From Thiothrix winogradskyi (GTDB lineage Bacteria > Pseudomonadota > Gammaproteobacteria > Thiotrichales > Thiotrichaceae), in NCBI RefSeq assembly GCF_021650935.1, contig NZ_CP091244.1, positions 2,232,001 to 2,296,000 of the forward strand: a DNA stretch of 64,000 bases, read 5' to 3'. Position 1 is the first letter of the stretch, and the number at the start of each line of letters is the position of its first letter. Of this stretch, positions 15,500 through 23,469 are shown in pieces. The position numbers were made by a program, and so were the translations under genes. Under the pieces are notes generated by a model. It worked only from the letters and a program-made list of their open reading frames with translations. It was not told where the DNA came from and made no database searches.

Positions 15500-15697
15500 T
15501 TACCTCGCCGACGAAAACGTGATTTCCAATTGGTCGTACCAGTCTTCCGGGCGGTCTTTGTAGCCGGGCGGCTCAATGTCAATCTGGAAGAAAATCGCGC
15601 CGGTTTCCAAGGCGCGTTGTTGCACGATTTGTTTCAACTCCTCGAAGTTGCTGATATTGTGACCATCTGCCATCAAAATTTGACTTAAACTGAGCAT
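15500..15697 (-). CDS. 65-residue protein paired with the Cas6-like gene
   Basis: A small acidic protein (MLSLSQILMADGHNISNFEELKQI..., ending PPGYKDRPEDWYDQLEITF) with a helical first half and a short strand FFQIDIEPPG. It ends 5 nt before the Cas6-like start, so the two are almost surely cotranscribed. I recognise no family. It may be an accessory partner of the Cas6-like protein. Confidence 0.6.
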   Translation of the reverse strand: MLSLSQILMADGHNISNFEELKQIVQQRALETGAIFFQIDIEPPGYKDRPEDWYDQLEITFSSAR

Positions 15698-15717
15698 ATT
15701 CTCTCCTCTGTCTTGTT

Positions 15718-15755
15718 CCCCTCACCCCTTGCGGGGGAGGGGTTAGGGGTGGGGG
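15718..15755. repeat. GC-rich palindromic repeat, copy B
   Basis: CCCCTCACCCCTTGCGGGGG followed by AGGGGTTAGGGGTGGGG, related to copy A at 14757-14803 and in the same orientation. It overlaps the last codons of the TauD-like gene. Confidence 0.55.
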
Positions 15756-16636
15756 GTATCCGTGACCCGATCAAAATAACGCCCGCGATATAGCAAGCGG
15801 GTTTGTGCCGGGTCTTCACTGTCTCTAAATGCGGTGCGACAGTGCAGAACGTTATTGCACAACAAGCCTTCGCCTGCCTGCAATGTGTACCTTATTTTGT
15901 AAGGTGAGTCCTGTTGCCATAAATTCAATAGGAAATCGGCGGCTTCCCGTGTCATCGGGTCATCGCGCCAGATTACATTGCGCTGGCGGGCGGAATAGCG
16001 CATGTGCAAATGCCCCGCCGCAGTGACGCTAAACACGGGGCCAGATTGTTCGGGGCGAATGATTTCCCCGTTCAAGACATTGGCAGGAATGGTGAAAGCA
16101 TTCGGGTGCATCAGGGCGTGAATGTAATCAGGGTTAGTATCGCGTAATAAAATGTAGGCAATTTCATGATCCATCAACCAGCTTTCACCACCTTCGAGTG
16201 CGGGTTGGGCACAATGCAACAACATGCCATGAATTTGCTCTTCTGGTCGGTTGTAGTATCCGTCAGTATGCCAACTTAGCGGTTTATTGGTGTAGGGAAT
16301 GTAATCGTGCTGCCCCGCGTGCGAGGTAACGTGCAAGGAGGTGAGGCTGTCTTCATCAGCACACAGATTGCTATCCAGCCGAAACAAACCGACTTTTTGT
16401 CCTAAACGATGGACATGGCGTTTGCTGCGCACGTCGCCTTGCGCAAAATGATACAACGCGAGATTGTGTTCACGGCAAATGTGCTGGAGTTGCGCTATTT
16501 CGGTCTCACTGGGATTTTCAGGGTCTGCAATCGTGGTGAGCAAGGCTTCTGGTGCTAATGGGTAGGCGGATAATTTTTTGTTGCGCCACGTTTGATACGT
16601 TACTAACGCATTGAAATTAAAAGGTGAGTCGTCCAT
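15743..16636 (-). CDS. TauD/TfdA family 2-oxoglutarate dioxygenase
   Basis: A 297-residue Fe(II)/2-oxoglutarate dioxygenase. Iron ligands: H and D in LSWHTDGYYN (~119-128) and the distal H in NNVLHCRTAF (~262); R near 278-281 in RLLYRGRYF would bind 2-oxoglutarate. The family includes taurine dioxygenase and gamma-butyrobetaine hydroxylase; the substrate here is unknown. It is the first gene of the minus-strand group and is divergent from dsrA. MDDSPF at 16636 has GAG 9 nt before it; an ATG at 16660 is an alternative. Confidence 0.82.
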   Translation of the reverse strand: MDDSPFNFNALVTYQTWRNKKLSAYPLAPEALLTTIADPENPSETEIAQLQHICREHNLALYHFAQGDVRSKRHVHRLGQKVGLFRLDSNLCADEDSLTSLHVTSHAGQHDYIPYTNKPLSWHTDGYYNRPEEQIHGMLLHCAQPALEGGESWLMDHEIAYILLRDTNPDYIHALMHPNAFTIPANVLNGEIIRPEQSGPVFSVTAAGHLHMRYSARQRNVIWRDDPMTREAADFLLNLWQQDSPYKIRYTLQAGEGLLCNNVLHCRTAFRDSEDPAQTRLLYRGRYFDRVTDTPHP

Positions 16637-16957
16637 TTTGTAGGTCTCGATAAAAATCAATGATTACTATAGTTATTTGCAATATTAAAAAATCCGAATA
16701 TGCTATTGTACCGCTGCAAGTGGACTATTTTTGATTATGTTGAGCGTATATCTCCTTCGGGATATGCGCCGGTTTCAAGCAACACCCCATGGGTGAGATT
16801 CTTTGTTAGGGATATGACGCATACACTTAGCCCACTCGCAAATAGCAGCGAACACAGTTACGTGACCCGTTTTTGATTTGATATTTCCCTTGGCTTTTGA
16901 TTTGTAGAGCAGGTCAAGAGGAATCGCCATTGCAATCGTTTTACTGAGGAGGCAGGT
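16637..16957. promoter_or_regulatory. Divergent TauD/dsrA control region with UUCG hairpin
   Basis: 321 bp between divergent genes. At 16744-16769, GCGTATA-(TC bulge)-TCC and GGATATGCGC enclose a TTCG tetraloop, giving a 10-bp stem with a 2-nt bulge. No U-run follows, so it is more likely a leader or regulator structure than a terminator. Possible promoter parts are weak: TTGCAA (16677-16682) with TATGCT (16699-16704) towards dsrA, and TATAGT on the minus strand (16666-16671) towards the TauD gene. The dsrA ribosome binding site GAGGAGG precedes the ATG at 16958. Confidence 0.5.
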
Positions 16958-18253
16958 ATGGCAACGAATAATTATCCAACACCTATGCTGGATGTGCTGG
17001 AAGAAGGCCCATGGCCTAGCTTCATCACTGGTTTCAAGAAACTGCGCGATGAGCATCCAGATGAGCGCATTCGCAATGTAATCAATGGCCTGATGGGTCA
17101 GTTGGAGCATTCTTACGAAACCAAAATGGGCTACTGGAAAGGTGGCACCATTTCTGTCTTCGGTTACGGCGGCGGCATTATCCCGCGCTTCTCTGAAGTC
17201 GGTCACATGTTCCCTGAATCCAAAGAATTCCACACGCTGCGTGTACAGCCGCCTGCTGGCAACTACTACACCACTGATATGCTGCGCCAATTGGCTGATA
17301 GCTGGGAGAAATGGGGTTCTGGTTTGCAAACCTTCCACGGTCAAACCGGTAACATCATGTTCATCGGTGCGAACAGCGTTAACTTCCAACACTTCTTTGA
17401 TGAAATCAACGAATACGGTTGGGACTTGGGTGGTGCAGGCCCTTGCGTGCGTACCGGTATGTCTTGCGTCGGTGCAGCACGTTGCGAAATGTCTAACTGT
17501 AACGAACACGCGATCCATCGCCGTCTGATGAATAACTTCACGGATGACGTGCATCGCCCGGCTCTGCCTTACAAGTTCAAATTCAAGGTTTCTGGTTGCC
17601 CTAACGATTGCCAGAACGCGATTGAGCGTGCGGACTTTGCTGTTATTGGTACTTGGCGTGATGAGATGAAGGTCAACCAAGAAGCCGTTAAAGAAATGAT
17701 CATGAAGAAAGCCAAGGAAATTGGCAAAGAAGGTGATCGTTCTGCGGGTCGTCAATACATGTTCGATAACGTCATTAGCCGTTGCCCAACGCAGGCTATC
17801 AAGCTGAACGACGACGACACCATTACCGTTGATAACAGCAACTGTGTACGTTGTATGCACTGCCTGAACGTTATGCCAAAAGCCCTGCAAGTCGGCGACG
17901 ACAAAGGCGTAACCATCCTGATCGGCGGTAAGCGTACCCTGAAAATCGGTGACTTGATGGGTACAGTCGTTATCCCATTCATGAAACTGGATAACGAAGA
18001 AGATTATGAGCGCATTGTTGAGTTGGCTGCTTCCATCATCGACTTCTGGGCTGAAAATGGTCTGGAACACGAGCGTTGCGGTGAAATGATCGAACGTATC
18101 GGTCTGGTGAACTTCTTGGAAGGCATCGGTATCGACCCGGATCCAAACATGATCAAACAGCCGCGTAACGTTTCTTACGTGCGTACTGATGGCTGGGACG
18201 AAGCTGCTGAAGCTTGGTTCAACCGCAAGCGTGAAGAAAAAGCAGCGGCGTAA
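16958..18253 (+). CDS. dsrA: Reverse-type dissimilatory sulfite reductase alpha subunit
   Basis: A 431-residue DsrA. The siroheme-[4Fe-4S] cysteines C170-x5-C176 and C214-x3-C218 are present (CVGAARC, CPNDC), and the inserted ferredoxin domain has C276 and C296-x2-C299-x2-C302. With DsrB it forms the alpha2-beta2 enzyme that, in sulfur oxidisers, oxidises DsrC-bound persulfide sulfur to sulfite in the cytoplasm. GAGGAGG lies before the ATG. It opens the dsrABEFHCMKLJOP operon; dsrEFH and dsrL in the cluster indicate the oxidative direction. A hairpin in the dsrA-dsrB spacer follows. Confidence 0.97.
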   Translation: MATNNYPTPMLDVLEEGPWPSFITGFKKLRDEHPDERIRNVINGLMGQLEHSYETKMGYWKGGTISVFGYGGGIIPRFSEVGHMFPESKEFHTLRVQPPAGNYYTTDMLRQLADSWEKWGSGLQTFHGQTGNIMFIGANSVNFQHFFDEINEYGWDLGGAGPCVRTGMSCVGAARCEMSNCNEHAIHRRLMNNFTDDVHRPALPYKFKFKVSGCPNDCQNAIERADFAVIGTWRDEMKVNQEAVKEMIMKKAKEIGKEGDRSAGRQYMFDNVISRCPTQAIKLNDDDTITVDNSNCVRCMHCLNVMPKALQVGDDKGVTILIGGKRTLKIGDLMGTVVIPFMKLDNEEDYERIVELAASIIDFWAENGLEHERCGEMIERIGLVNFLEGIGIDPDPNMIKQPRNVSYVRTDGWDEAAEAWFNRKREEKAAA

Positions 18254-18267
18254 TACCGCACTTCCAA

Positions 18268-18291
18268 CTGGGGCAGGCTGGCTTGCCTCAG
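18268..18291 (+). other. Hairpin in the dsrA-dsrB spacer
   Basis: CTGGGGCAGG and CTTGCCTCAG form an uninterrupted 10-bp stem (two G-U pairs) around loop CTGG. No U-run follows. It may stabilise or mark a cleavage point of the dsrAB mRNA. Confidence 0.55.
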
Positions 18292-18340
18292 TTGTCTGAT
18301 ACTTAACGAATTTTGAGTTTACTCTGACGGAGGCTTCACA

Positions 18341-19417
18341 ATGGCCGCACCAGAAATGCGCGATCCTATTGAATCTGGATGCCCGGACGGTTTCCAGTAC
18401 ATGCACCCTGTTATGCGCCGCAACTACGGTTTGTGGGCATATCATGAAGACCCACGCCCAGGCGTTTTGGTTCACGTTTCCAAAACTGGCGAAAAGATTT
18501 GGACAGTTCGTGCCGGTACTCAACGTATCCTCGACGTGTTCACGCTGCGCAAGCTGATGGACATCGGTGATACTTATGGTGATGGTTATGTCCATTTCAC
18601 CATTCGTTCCAACATCGAATTCCAGATTGCTGACGGCGCGAAAGTAGAGCCACTGGTAAAAGCATTGGAAGATGCGGGTTTCCCAGTCGGTGGTACACGT
18701 AACTCCGTGACTTCACTGTCTCATACTCAAGGCTGGTTGCACTGCGACATTCCGGGTACTGACGCATCCGGTGTGGTTAAGTCCATGATGGATGAGTTGC
18801 TGCCTGAGTTTAAAGCATGGAACATGCCTAACCGCGTTCATATCACCACGTCTTGCTGCCAGATCAACTGCGGCGGTCAAGGTGACATCGCGATCAACGT
18901 CCAGCACGTTAAGCCACCAAAAATCAACCACTCGCTGGTTGGTAATGTGTGCGAACGTCCTACCGTTGTAGCCCGTTGCCCGGTTGCGGCGATTCGCCCT
19001 GCTATGGTTGACGGCAAGCCTTCCCTGGAAGTTGATGAGAAGAAGTGCATTTGCTGTGGTGCTTGCTATCCGCCATGCCCACCTATGCAAATTAATGATC
19101 ACCAGTACACCCAATTGGCTATCTGGATCGGAGGTAATCACTCCAACGCACGTGGCAAGCCTACTTTCCAACGTTTGGTGGCAGCGGGTATCCCGAACAA
19201 CCCACCACGTTGGCCTGAAGCGACCGCGATCGTTAAGAAGATTCTGGAATGCTACAAAGCAGGTGCGAAAGACTGGGAGCGTATCAATGAGTGGGTTGAG
19301 CGTATCGGCTGGCCGCGTTTCTTTGAAGTGACTGGTTTGCCATTCACGAAGTACCACATCGACAACTGGCGTGGTGCGCGTGCGAACCTGAACTCTTCAA
19401 CGCACATCCGCTTCTGA
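18341..19417 (+). CDS. dsrB: Reverse-type dissimilatory sulfite reductase beta subunit
   Basis: A 358-residue DsrB. It holds the siroheme-cluster cysteines (C135 and the CCQINC group at 172-177) and a ferredoxin domain with C213 and CICCGAC at 236-242. DsrB carries the catalytically active siroheme in characterised enzymes. CGGAGG precedes the ATG at 18341. It follows dsrA by 87 bp and precedes dsrE by 28 bp. Confidence 0.97.
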   Translation: MAAPEMRDPIESGCPDGFQYMHPVMRRNYGLWAYHEDPRPGVLVHVSKTGEKIWTVRAGTQRILDVFTLRKLMDIGDTYGDGYVHFTIRSNIEFQIADGAKVEPLVKALEDAGFPVGGTRNSVTSLSHTQGWLHCDIPGTDASGVVKSMMDELLPEFKAWNMPNRVHITTSCCQINCGGQGDIAINVQHVKPPKINHSLVGNVCERPTVVARCPVAAIRPAMVDGKPSLEVDEKKCICCGACYPPCPPMQINDHQYTQLAIWIGGNHSNARGKPTFQRLVAAGIPNNPPRWPEATAIVKKILECYKAGAKDWERINEWVERIGWPRFFEVTGLPFTKYHIDNWRGARANLNSSTHIRF

Positions 19418-19445
19418 TCGACCACGATACGAGGAATAGCACGGA

Positions 19446-19838
19446 ATGAAATACACAATCCTGGTTAACGAAGGTCCGTATCAGCACCAGTCTGCTGATA
19501 CTGCCTTGCAGTTCACCCGTGCCGCGCTGGAGAAGGGACACGAGATTTTCCGTGTGTTCTTCTACCACGACGGCGTAAATAACGGCACACGTCTGAGTGT
19601 TCCACCGGCTGATGACCGTCTGATCCAGAAGTCTTGGTCAGAATTGGCTGAAAAGCACGGCTTGGATTTGGTTATCTGTATTGCAGCGGCACAACGCCGT
19701 GGCTTGATGGATGCCGATGAAGCCAAGCGTCAAGGTCTGGACGCTAACAACATTGCCCCTGGTTTCCGTATTTCGGGCTTGGGTCAGTTGGTTGAAGGCG
19801 GTATCCAGTCTGATCGTTTAGTCGTGTTTGGCGATTAA
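19446..19838 (+). CDS. dsrE: Sulfurtransferase subunit DsrE
   Basis: A 130-residue subunit of the cytoplasmic DsrE2F2H2 complex (TusBCD homologue). The active cysteine is C78 in DLVICIAAAQ, the same number as in Allochromatium vinosum DsrE. The complex hands persulfide sulfur to DsrC. Its presence marks the oxidative Dsr pathway. GAGGAA-type signal lies before the ATG. Confidence 0.95.
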   Translation: MKYTILVNEGPYQHQSADTALQFTRAALEKGHEIFRVFFYHDGVNNGTRLSVPPADDRLIQKSWSELAEKHGLDLVICIAAAQRRGLMDADEAKRQGLDANNIAPGFRISGLGQLVEGGIQSDRLVVFGD

Positions 19839-19851
19839 GGAGCTGAAGAAA

Positions 19852-20256
19852 ATGTCTACAAAGAATTTTTTGTTTGTCAATCGTAAAACTCCTTACGGCA
19901 CAGTCTACGCACTGGAGGCGTTGGAAGTCGTGCTGATTTCCGCTGCGTTTGAGCAAAACGTTAGTTTGGCATTCATCGACGACGGTGTTTACCAGATTAC
20001 CAAAGGTCAAAACAGCAAAGAAACCGGCATGAAGAATTTCTCGCCGACTTTCCGCGCATTGGGCGACTACGACATTACCAAGTTGTATGTCTCTACCGAG
20101 TCTTTGGCAGAACGTGGTCTGACGGTTGATGACCTGATGGAACTCACTTACGAAGACGCTGACGACGATTACGCTGAAAAGCCTTCCATTATTCTGGTCA
20201 ACCGCGAGGAAATGGCTGCAATGATGGCAGAGCAAGAAGTGATTTTGAGCTTCTAA
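19852..20256 (+). CDS. dsrF: Sulfurtransferase subunit DsrF
   Basis: A 134-residue DsrF (TusC-like). It has the family sequence FLFVNRKTPYGTVYALEALE and no cysteine corresponding to DsrE C78, as is normal for DsrF. The start at 19852 follows AAGGAG; an ATG at 19828 inside dsrE is unlikely. It is the structural subunit of DsrEFH and lies 13 nt after dsrE. Confidence 0.94.
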   Translation: MSTKNFLFVNRKTPYGTVYALEALEVVLISAAFEQNVSLAFIDDGVYQITKGQNSKETGMKNFSPTFRALGDYDITKLYVSTESLAERGLTVDDLMELTYEDADDDYAEKPSIILVNREEMAAMMAEQEVILSF

Positions 20257-20270
20257 CGGAGGATTTGAAC

Positions 20271-20576
20271 ATGTCTATGTTACATATTGTCAACAAGTCC
20301 CCGTTTGAACGTGTGGCTTTTGAGAGCTGCTTGGCTCATGCCAAGGCAGGTGATTCGATCCTGATGATTGAAGATGCCGTGGTTGGTGCAGTCGACGGGT
20401 CAATCTTTTCTGGTAAAGTAAAGGCTGCGATGTCTGATAAGACGGTGTATGTGTTGGGTGCAGACCTAGCCGCACGCGGTTTGGAAGGCAAAGCAATAGA
20501 CGGGATTGTGAGCGTTGATTACGCGGGTTTTGTAGACCTGACGGCAAATAACGACACCACCCAAAGCTGGCTGTAA
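20271..20576 (+). CDS. dsrH: Sulfurtransferase subunit DsrH
   Basis: A 101-residue DsrH (TusB-like). With the start at 20271 the conserved cysteine becomes C20 in FESCLAHA, the position known for DsrH, and GGAGG lies 8 nt before the ATG. DsrH C20 takes part in sulfur relay with DsrE C78 and DsrC. It is 14 nt after dsrF. Confidence 0.94.
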   Translation: MSMLHIVNKSPFERVAFESCLAHAKAGDSILMIEDAVVGAVDGSIFSGKVKAAMSDKTVYVLGADLAARGLEGKAIDGIVSVDYAGFVDLTANNDTTQSWL

Positions 20577-20607
20577 GTTTTAACATTTTTTGACAGGAGG
20601 CCACACA

Positions 20608-20943
20608 ATGGCATCAATTAACGTTGGCGGTAAAGACATTCCGTTAGATGAAGAAGGCTATCTGGAAAACCTGAGCGACTGGACTCCAGAAGTGGCAGAA
20701 GTTTTGGCTAGCGGCGAAGATGTGACGCTGACTTCTGAGCACTGGGAAATCCTGAATTTCCTGCGTGAATACTATGAAGAGTACCAAATCGCTCCAGCGG
20801 TGCGCGTTCTGACTAAAGCAGTTGGTAAGCGTTTGGGTGCTGACAAAGGTAACTCCAAGTACCTGTACAGCCTGTTCCCATACGGCCCTGGCAAGCAAGC
20901 TTGTAAATACGGCGGTCTGCCTAAGCCAACTGGTTGCGTATAA
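20608..20943 (+). CDS. dsrC: Sulfur carrier protein DsrC
   Basis: A 111-residue DsrC with both redox cysteines on the flexible C-terminal arm: C99 (KQACKYGG) and the penultimate C110 (PTGCV), 11 residues apart as in known DsrC. It accepts sulfur from DsrEFH, presents it to DsrAB and is reoxidised through DsrK. AGGAGG precedes the ATG at 20608. Compare the cysteine-less paralogue at 14303-14647. A strong hairpin follows the stop codon. Confidence 0.97.
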   Translation: MASINVGGKDIPLDEEGYLENLSDWTPEVAEVLASGEDVTLTSEHWEILNFLREYYEEYQIAPAVRVLTKAVGKRLGADKGNSKYLYSLFPYGPGKQACKYGGLPKPTGCV

Positions 20944-20985
20944 TTTAATTATATGTCGCTAGTTAGGTCGTAAGACACGAAGATT

Positions 20986-21003
20986 GCTCCGGCTCGCCGG
21001 AGC
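20986..21003 (+). terminator. Hairpin between dsrC and dsrM, partial terminator or mRNA processing site
   Basis: GCTCCGGC and GCCGGAGC are perfect inverted 8-mers, followed by CTCTTCTT. The pyrimidine tail is weak for full termination; read-through to dsrM is needed. It could make dsrABEFHC transcripts more abundant than dsrMKLJOP. Confidence 0.5.
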
Positions 21004-21067
21004 CTCTTCTTAAGCCCTGTTGTTGACAGGTTTTCAGAAGAGAGACTAATGACTTCAGGAGTACGCA

Positions 21068-21838
21068 GTGACATTCGTAAGTATTCTTTACGGACTGTTG
21101 TTTTGGGCGGCAACGTTGATTTTGATTGGCGGTGTGGCTATGAAGATCCGCCAATACTGGAACACCCCAGCCCCATTGAAGATTCCGACCACACCCGCGC
21201 CGGTTACGCAGGGCGGTGTTGTATGGCGCATGTTCCGTGAAGTGGTGTTTTTCCAGAGTTTGTTCCGTTCCAACAAAACCTTGTGGTTGTTTGCGTTCCT
21301 GTTCCACATTTCCTTGTGGTTGGTGCTGATTCGCCATACCCGTTATTTCATGGAAATGGGGGCAGTGCTGACGTTCCTGCAACCGTTTGGGAAGTATGCC
21401 GGTTTCACGATGGTGTTGGGTCTGGCAGGTTTGTGGGCGCGTCGCTTCCTTGTGGATCGTGTGCGTTACATTTCCGCGCCTTCTGACCATTTGATGTTGG
21501 CATTGCTGATTGCCATTGGTGGCAGCGGTTTACTAATGACGTTTGTAACCCACACGGATGTCACTCAGGTGAAGGCATTCTTCGGTGGTTTATTGACCTT
21601 CGGTTTCTTTGGTGACGCAGGCGGCTTGCCAGCCGATCCGATTGTATTGGTGCATTTGTTGTTGGTGGCATTGCTAATGATCATTTTCCCGATCAGTAAG
21701 TTAATGCACGCTCCGGGTATCTTTTTCAGCCCGACCCGTAACCAAGTGGATAACCCGCGTGAAAAACGCCATGTATCCGGCTGGGCATTGGAATTGGAAC
21801 GTCAAGGTAAAAACTACCTCGACGAACTGAAGAAATAA
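21068..21838 (+). CDS. dsrM: Membrane cytochrome b subunit DsrM
   Basis: A 256-residue integral membrane protein with about five to six hydrophobic segments, related to nitrate reductase gamma (NarI). Membrane histidines (e.g. in FLFHISLW, VLIRHTRYF, VLVHLLLV, LMHAPG) are candidate ligands for two hemes b. DsrM links quinone to the DsrK subunit in the DsrMKJOP complex. The start is GTG, 7 nt after AGGAG. It is translated just before dsrK (13 nt apart). Confidence 0.93.
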   Translation: MTFVSILYGLLFWAATLILIGGVAMKIRQYWNTPAPLKIPTTPAPVTQGGVVWRMFREVVFFQSLFRSNKTLWLFAFLFHISLWLVLIRHTRYFMEMGAVLTFLQPFGKYAGFTMVLGLAGLWARRFLVDRVRYISAPSDHLMLALLIAIGGSGLLMTFVTHTDVTQVKAFFGGLLTFGFFGDAGGLPADPIVLVHLLLVALLMIIFPISKLMHAPGIFFSPTRNQVDNPREKRHVSGWALELERQGKNYLDELKK

Positions 21839-21851
21839 TGAGGTAAGCACC

Positions 21852-23408
21852 GTGGCTGATTACGAAGTTCCAAAATTGACGGGTGAAGGGTATTGCGAGA
21901 TTCCCGCAGTACGCGAAGGCGTGATGGAGAGCAAAGGCCCTTTTATCGCCAAGCCAGACTTTCAGAAGGCACTGCATTTCCCGAATGATTTTGATGCAGC
22001 AGGGTCATTAGTCCCTAACTGGAAAGAACGCGCACTCGACAAAATGGCTGATTTGAAAGGTCGTTACCGTTCGTTGCAAGTGTTCTTGGATATTTGTGTC
22101 AAATGTGGCGCGTGTACTGACAAGTGCCACTACTTCATCGGAACATCTGACGCGAAAAACATGCCAGTGGCACGTCAGGACTTGTTGCGTAAAGTTTATC
22201 GCCGTTACTTCACGTTTGCGGGTAAGTATTTCCCCAAACTGGTCGGTGCAACCGATCTGACCGAAGAGGTATTGGCGGACTGGTATAACTATTATCACCA
22301 GTGTTCACAGTGTCGCCGTTGCTCCGTATTCTGCCCATACGGCATTGATACGGCTGAAATTTCAATGGCAGCGCGTGAAATTCTTGACCACGTGGGTTAC
22401 GGTCAAAAGTATTGCAACGAGATTATCGGCAAGGTCTTTAAGATCGGTAATAACCTCGGTTTACCGGGTCCGGCACTGTTCGACACAGTGGAAGGTTTGG
22501 AAGAAGACGTTGAGATGGATACCGGCATTAAAGTCCGTTTCCCGCTCGACGAAGACGGCGCGGAAGTGTTGTTGGTAACGCCATCAGCGGACTTTTTCGC
22601 CGAACCGCATATCGACGGTTTGATTGGTTACGCGAAAGTATTCCACGAAACCGGCGTGACCTGGACGATGAGTACCATCGCGTCAGAAGCAGGTAACTTC
22701 GGTATGTTCATTGGCTCTTATGAGACCATGCGCCGGGTTTCTTTGCGGGTTCGTGAAGCCGCGATCAAGCACAAAGTTAAGCGCATTGTGTTTGGGGAAT
22801 GTGGACACGCATGGCGCGTTGCGTACAGCTTCCTGAATACCTTGGCTGGGCCGTTTGATTTCTTGGATCAGCGTTACCCTGTGCCACAACACATTCTGGA
22901 GTTCACTTGGAGCCAGATCCAAGCTGGTAACTTGCAGATTGATAAGACTGAGAATGACGACAAAGTCTTGACCTTCCACGACTCGTGCAACGTAGCGCGT
23001 GGTAGCCGGATGGGTGATTACCCCGGTGGTCAGTTCGACATTCCGCGTCACGTTATTCGTGCCGTGTGTAACAATTTTGTGGACATGCCAGCCGATACCA
23101 TCCATGACGCGACTTTCTGTTGCGGTGGTGGCGGCGGTTTGCTGACCGACGACTTGATGGAAATTCGTGTGAAAGGTATTCAGCCGCGTGCGGAAGCCCT
23201 CAAGCACGTCACCACGCACAATGGTGTGACGCACATGGCTGCGATTTGCGCGATTTGCAAATCACAATTTACGAAAGTGTTGCCGTATTATGGTTTCACG
23301 ATGGATCAAATTGTTAGTGTTCACCAGTTGGTGAGTAACGCGCTTGTCCTGCAACGGCAAGTGTCCGTGCAGGCACGTCCCGACGATGAAGACGGCGACG
23401 AAGACTAA
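21852..23408 (+). CDS. dsrK: Heterodisulfide-reductase-like subunit DsrK
   Basis: A 518-residue cytoplasmic Fe-S protein related to HdrD. Two [4Fe-4S] motifs: C82-x2-C85-x2-C88-x3-C92 and C151-x2-C154-x2-C157-x3-C161. The C-terminal half has CCG-type cysteine clusters (HDSCNVARG near 376-384 and CCGGGGGLL near 417) that bind the noncubane [4Fe-4S] centre in HdrB/D proteins. DsrK is the site where DsrC disulfide or trisulfide is handled. The start is GTG with GAGG before it. Confidence 0.95.
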   Translation: MADYEVPKLTGEGYCEIPAVREGVMESKGPFIAKPDFQKALHFPNDFDAAGSLVPNWKERALDKMADLKGRYRSLQVFLDICVKCGACTDKCHYFIGTSDAKNMPVARQDLLRKVYRRYFTFAGKYFPKLVGATDLTEEVLADWYNYYHQCSQCRRCSVFCPYGIDTAEISMAAREILDHVGYGQKYCNEIIGKVFKIGNNLGLPGPALFDTVEGLEEDVEMDTGIKVRFPLDEDGAEVLLVTPSADFFAEPHIDGLIGYAKVFHETGVTWTMSTIASEAGNFGMFIGSYETMRRVSLRVREAAIKHKVKRIVFGECGHAWRVAYSFLNTLAGPFDFLDQRYPVPQHILEFTWSQIQAGNLQIDKTENDDKVLTFHDSCNVARGSRMGDYPGGQFDIPRHVIRAVCNNFVDMPADTIHDATFCCGGGGGLLTDDLMEIRVKGIQPRAEALKHVTTHNGVTHMAAICAICKSQFTKVLPYYGFTMDQIVSVHQLVSNALVLQRQVSVQARPDDEDGDED

Positions 23409-23426
23409 TTACGACATTTATTTCCG

Positions 23427-23441
23427 CGTGGCATAGCCGCG
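23427..23441 (+). other. Small hairpin between dsrK and dsrL
   Basis: CGTGGC and GCCGCG pair around ATA in the 61-bp spacer. The stem is short and has one G-U pair; no U-run follows. Confidence 0.3.
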
Positions 23442-23469
23442 AGTGGACTGAAATTAACAGGAGATAGGC

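Noticed and set aside
14700..15760. CRISPR array near the Cas6-like gene
   Set aside because: I looked for evenly spaced repeats around the gene and elsewhere in the window. Only two GC-rich palindromes are present, about 960 bp apart with coding sequence between, which is not an array.
16775..18595. A 606-codon open frame on the minus strand across dsrA and the start of dsrB
   Set aside because: It lies antisense to dsrA, whose protein has all expected motifs. The frame stays open because of the strong codon bias of the dsr genes; its translation is Thr/Arg/His/Phe rich and unlike any family.
20965..21060. TTGACA at 21024 with a loose -10 as an internal dsrM promoter
   Set aside because: The -10 candidate (ACTAAT or CTAATG) is poor and a single hexamer match is not sufficient evidence.
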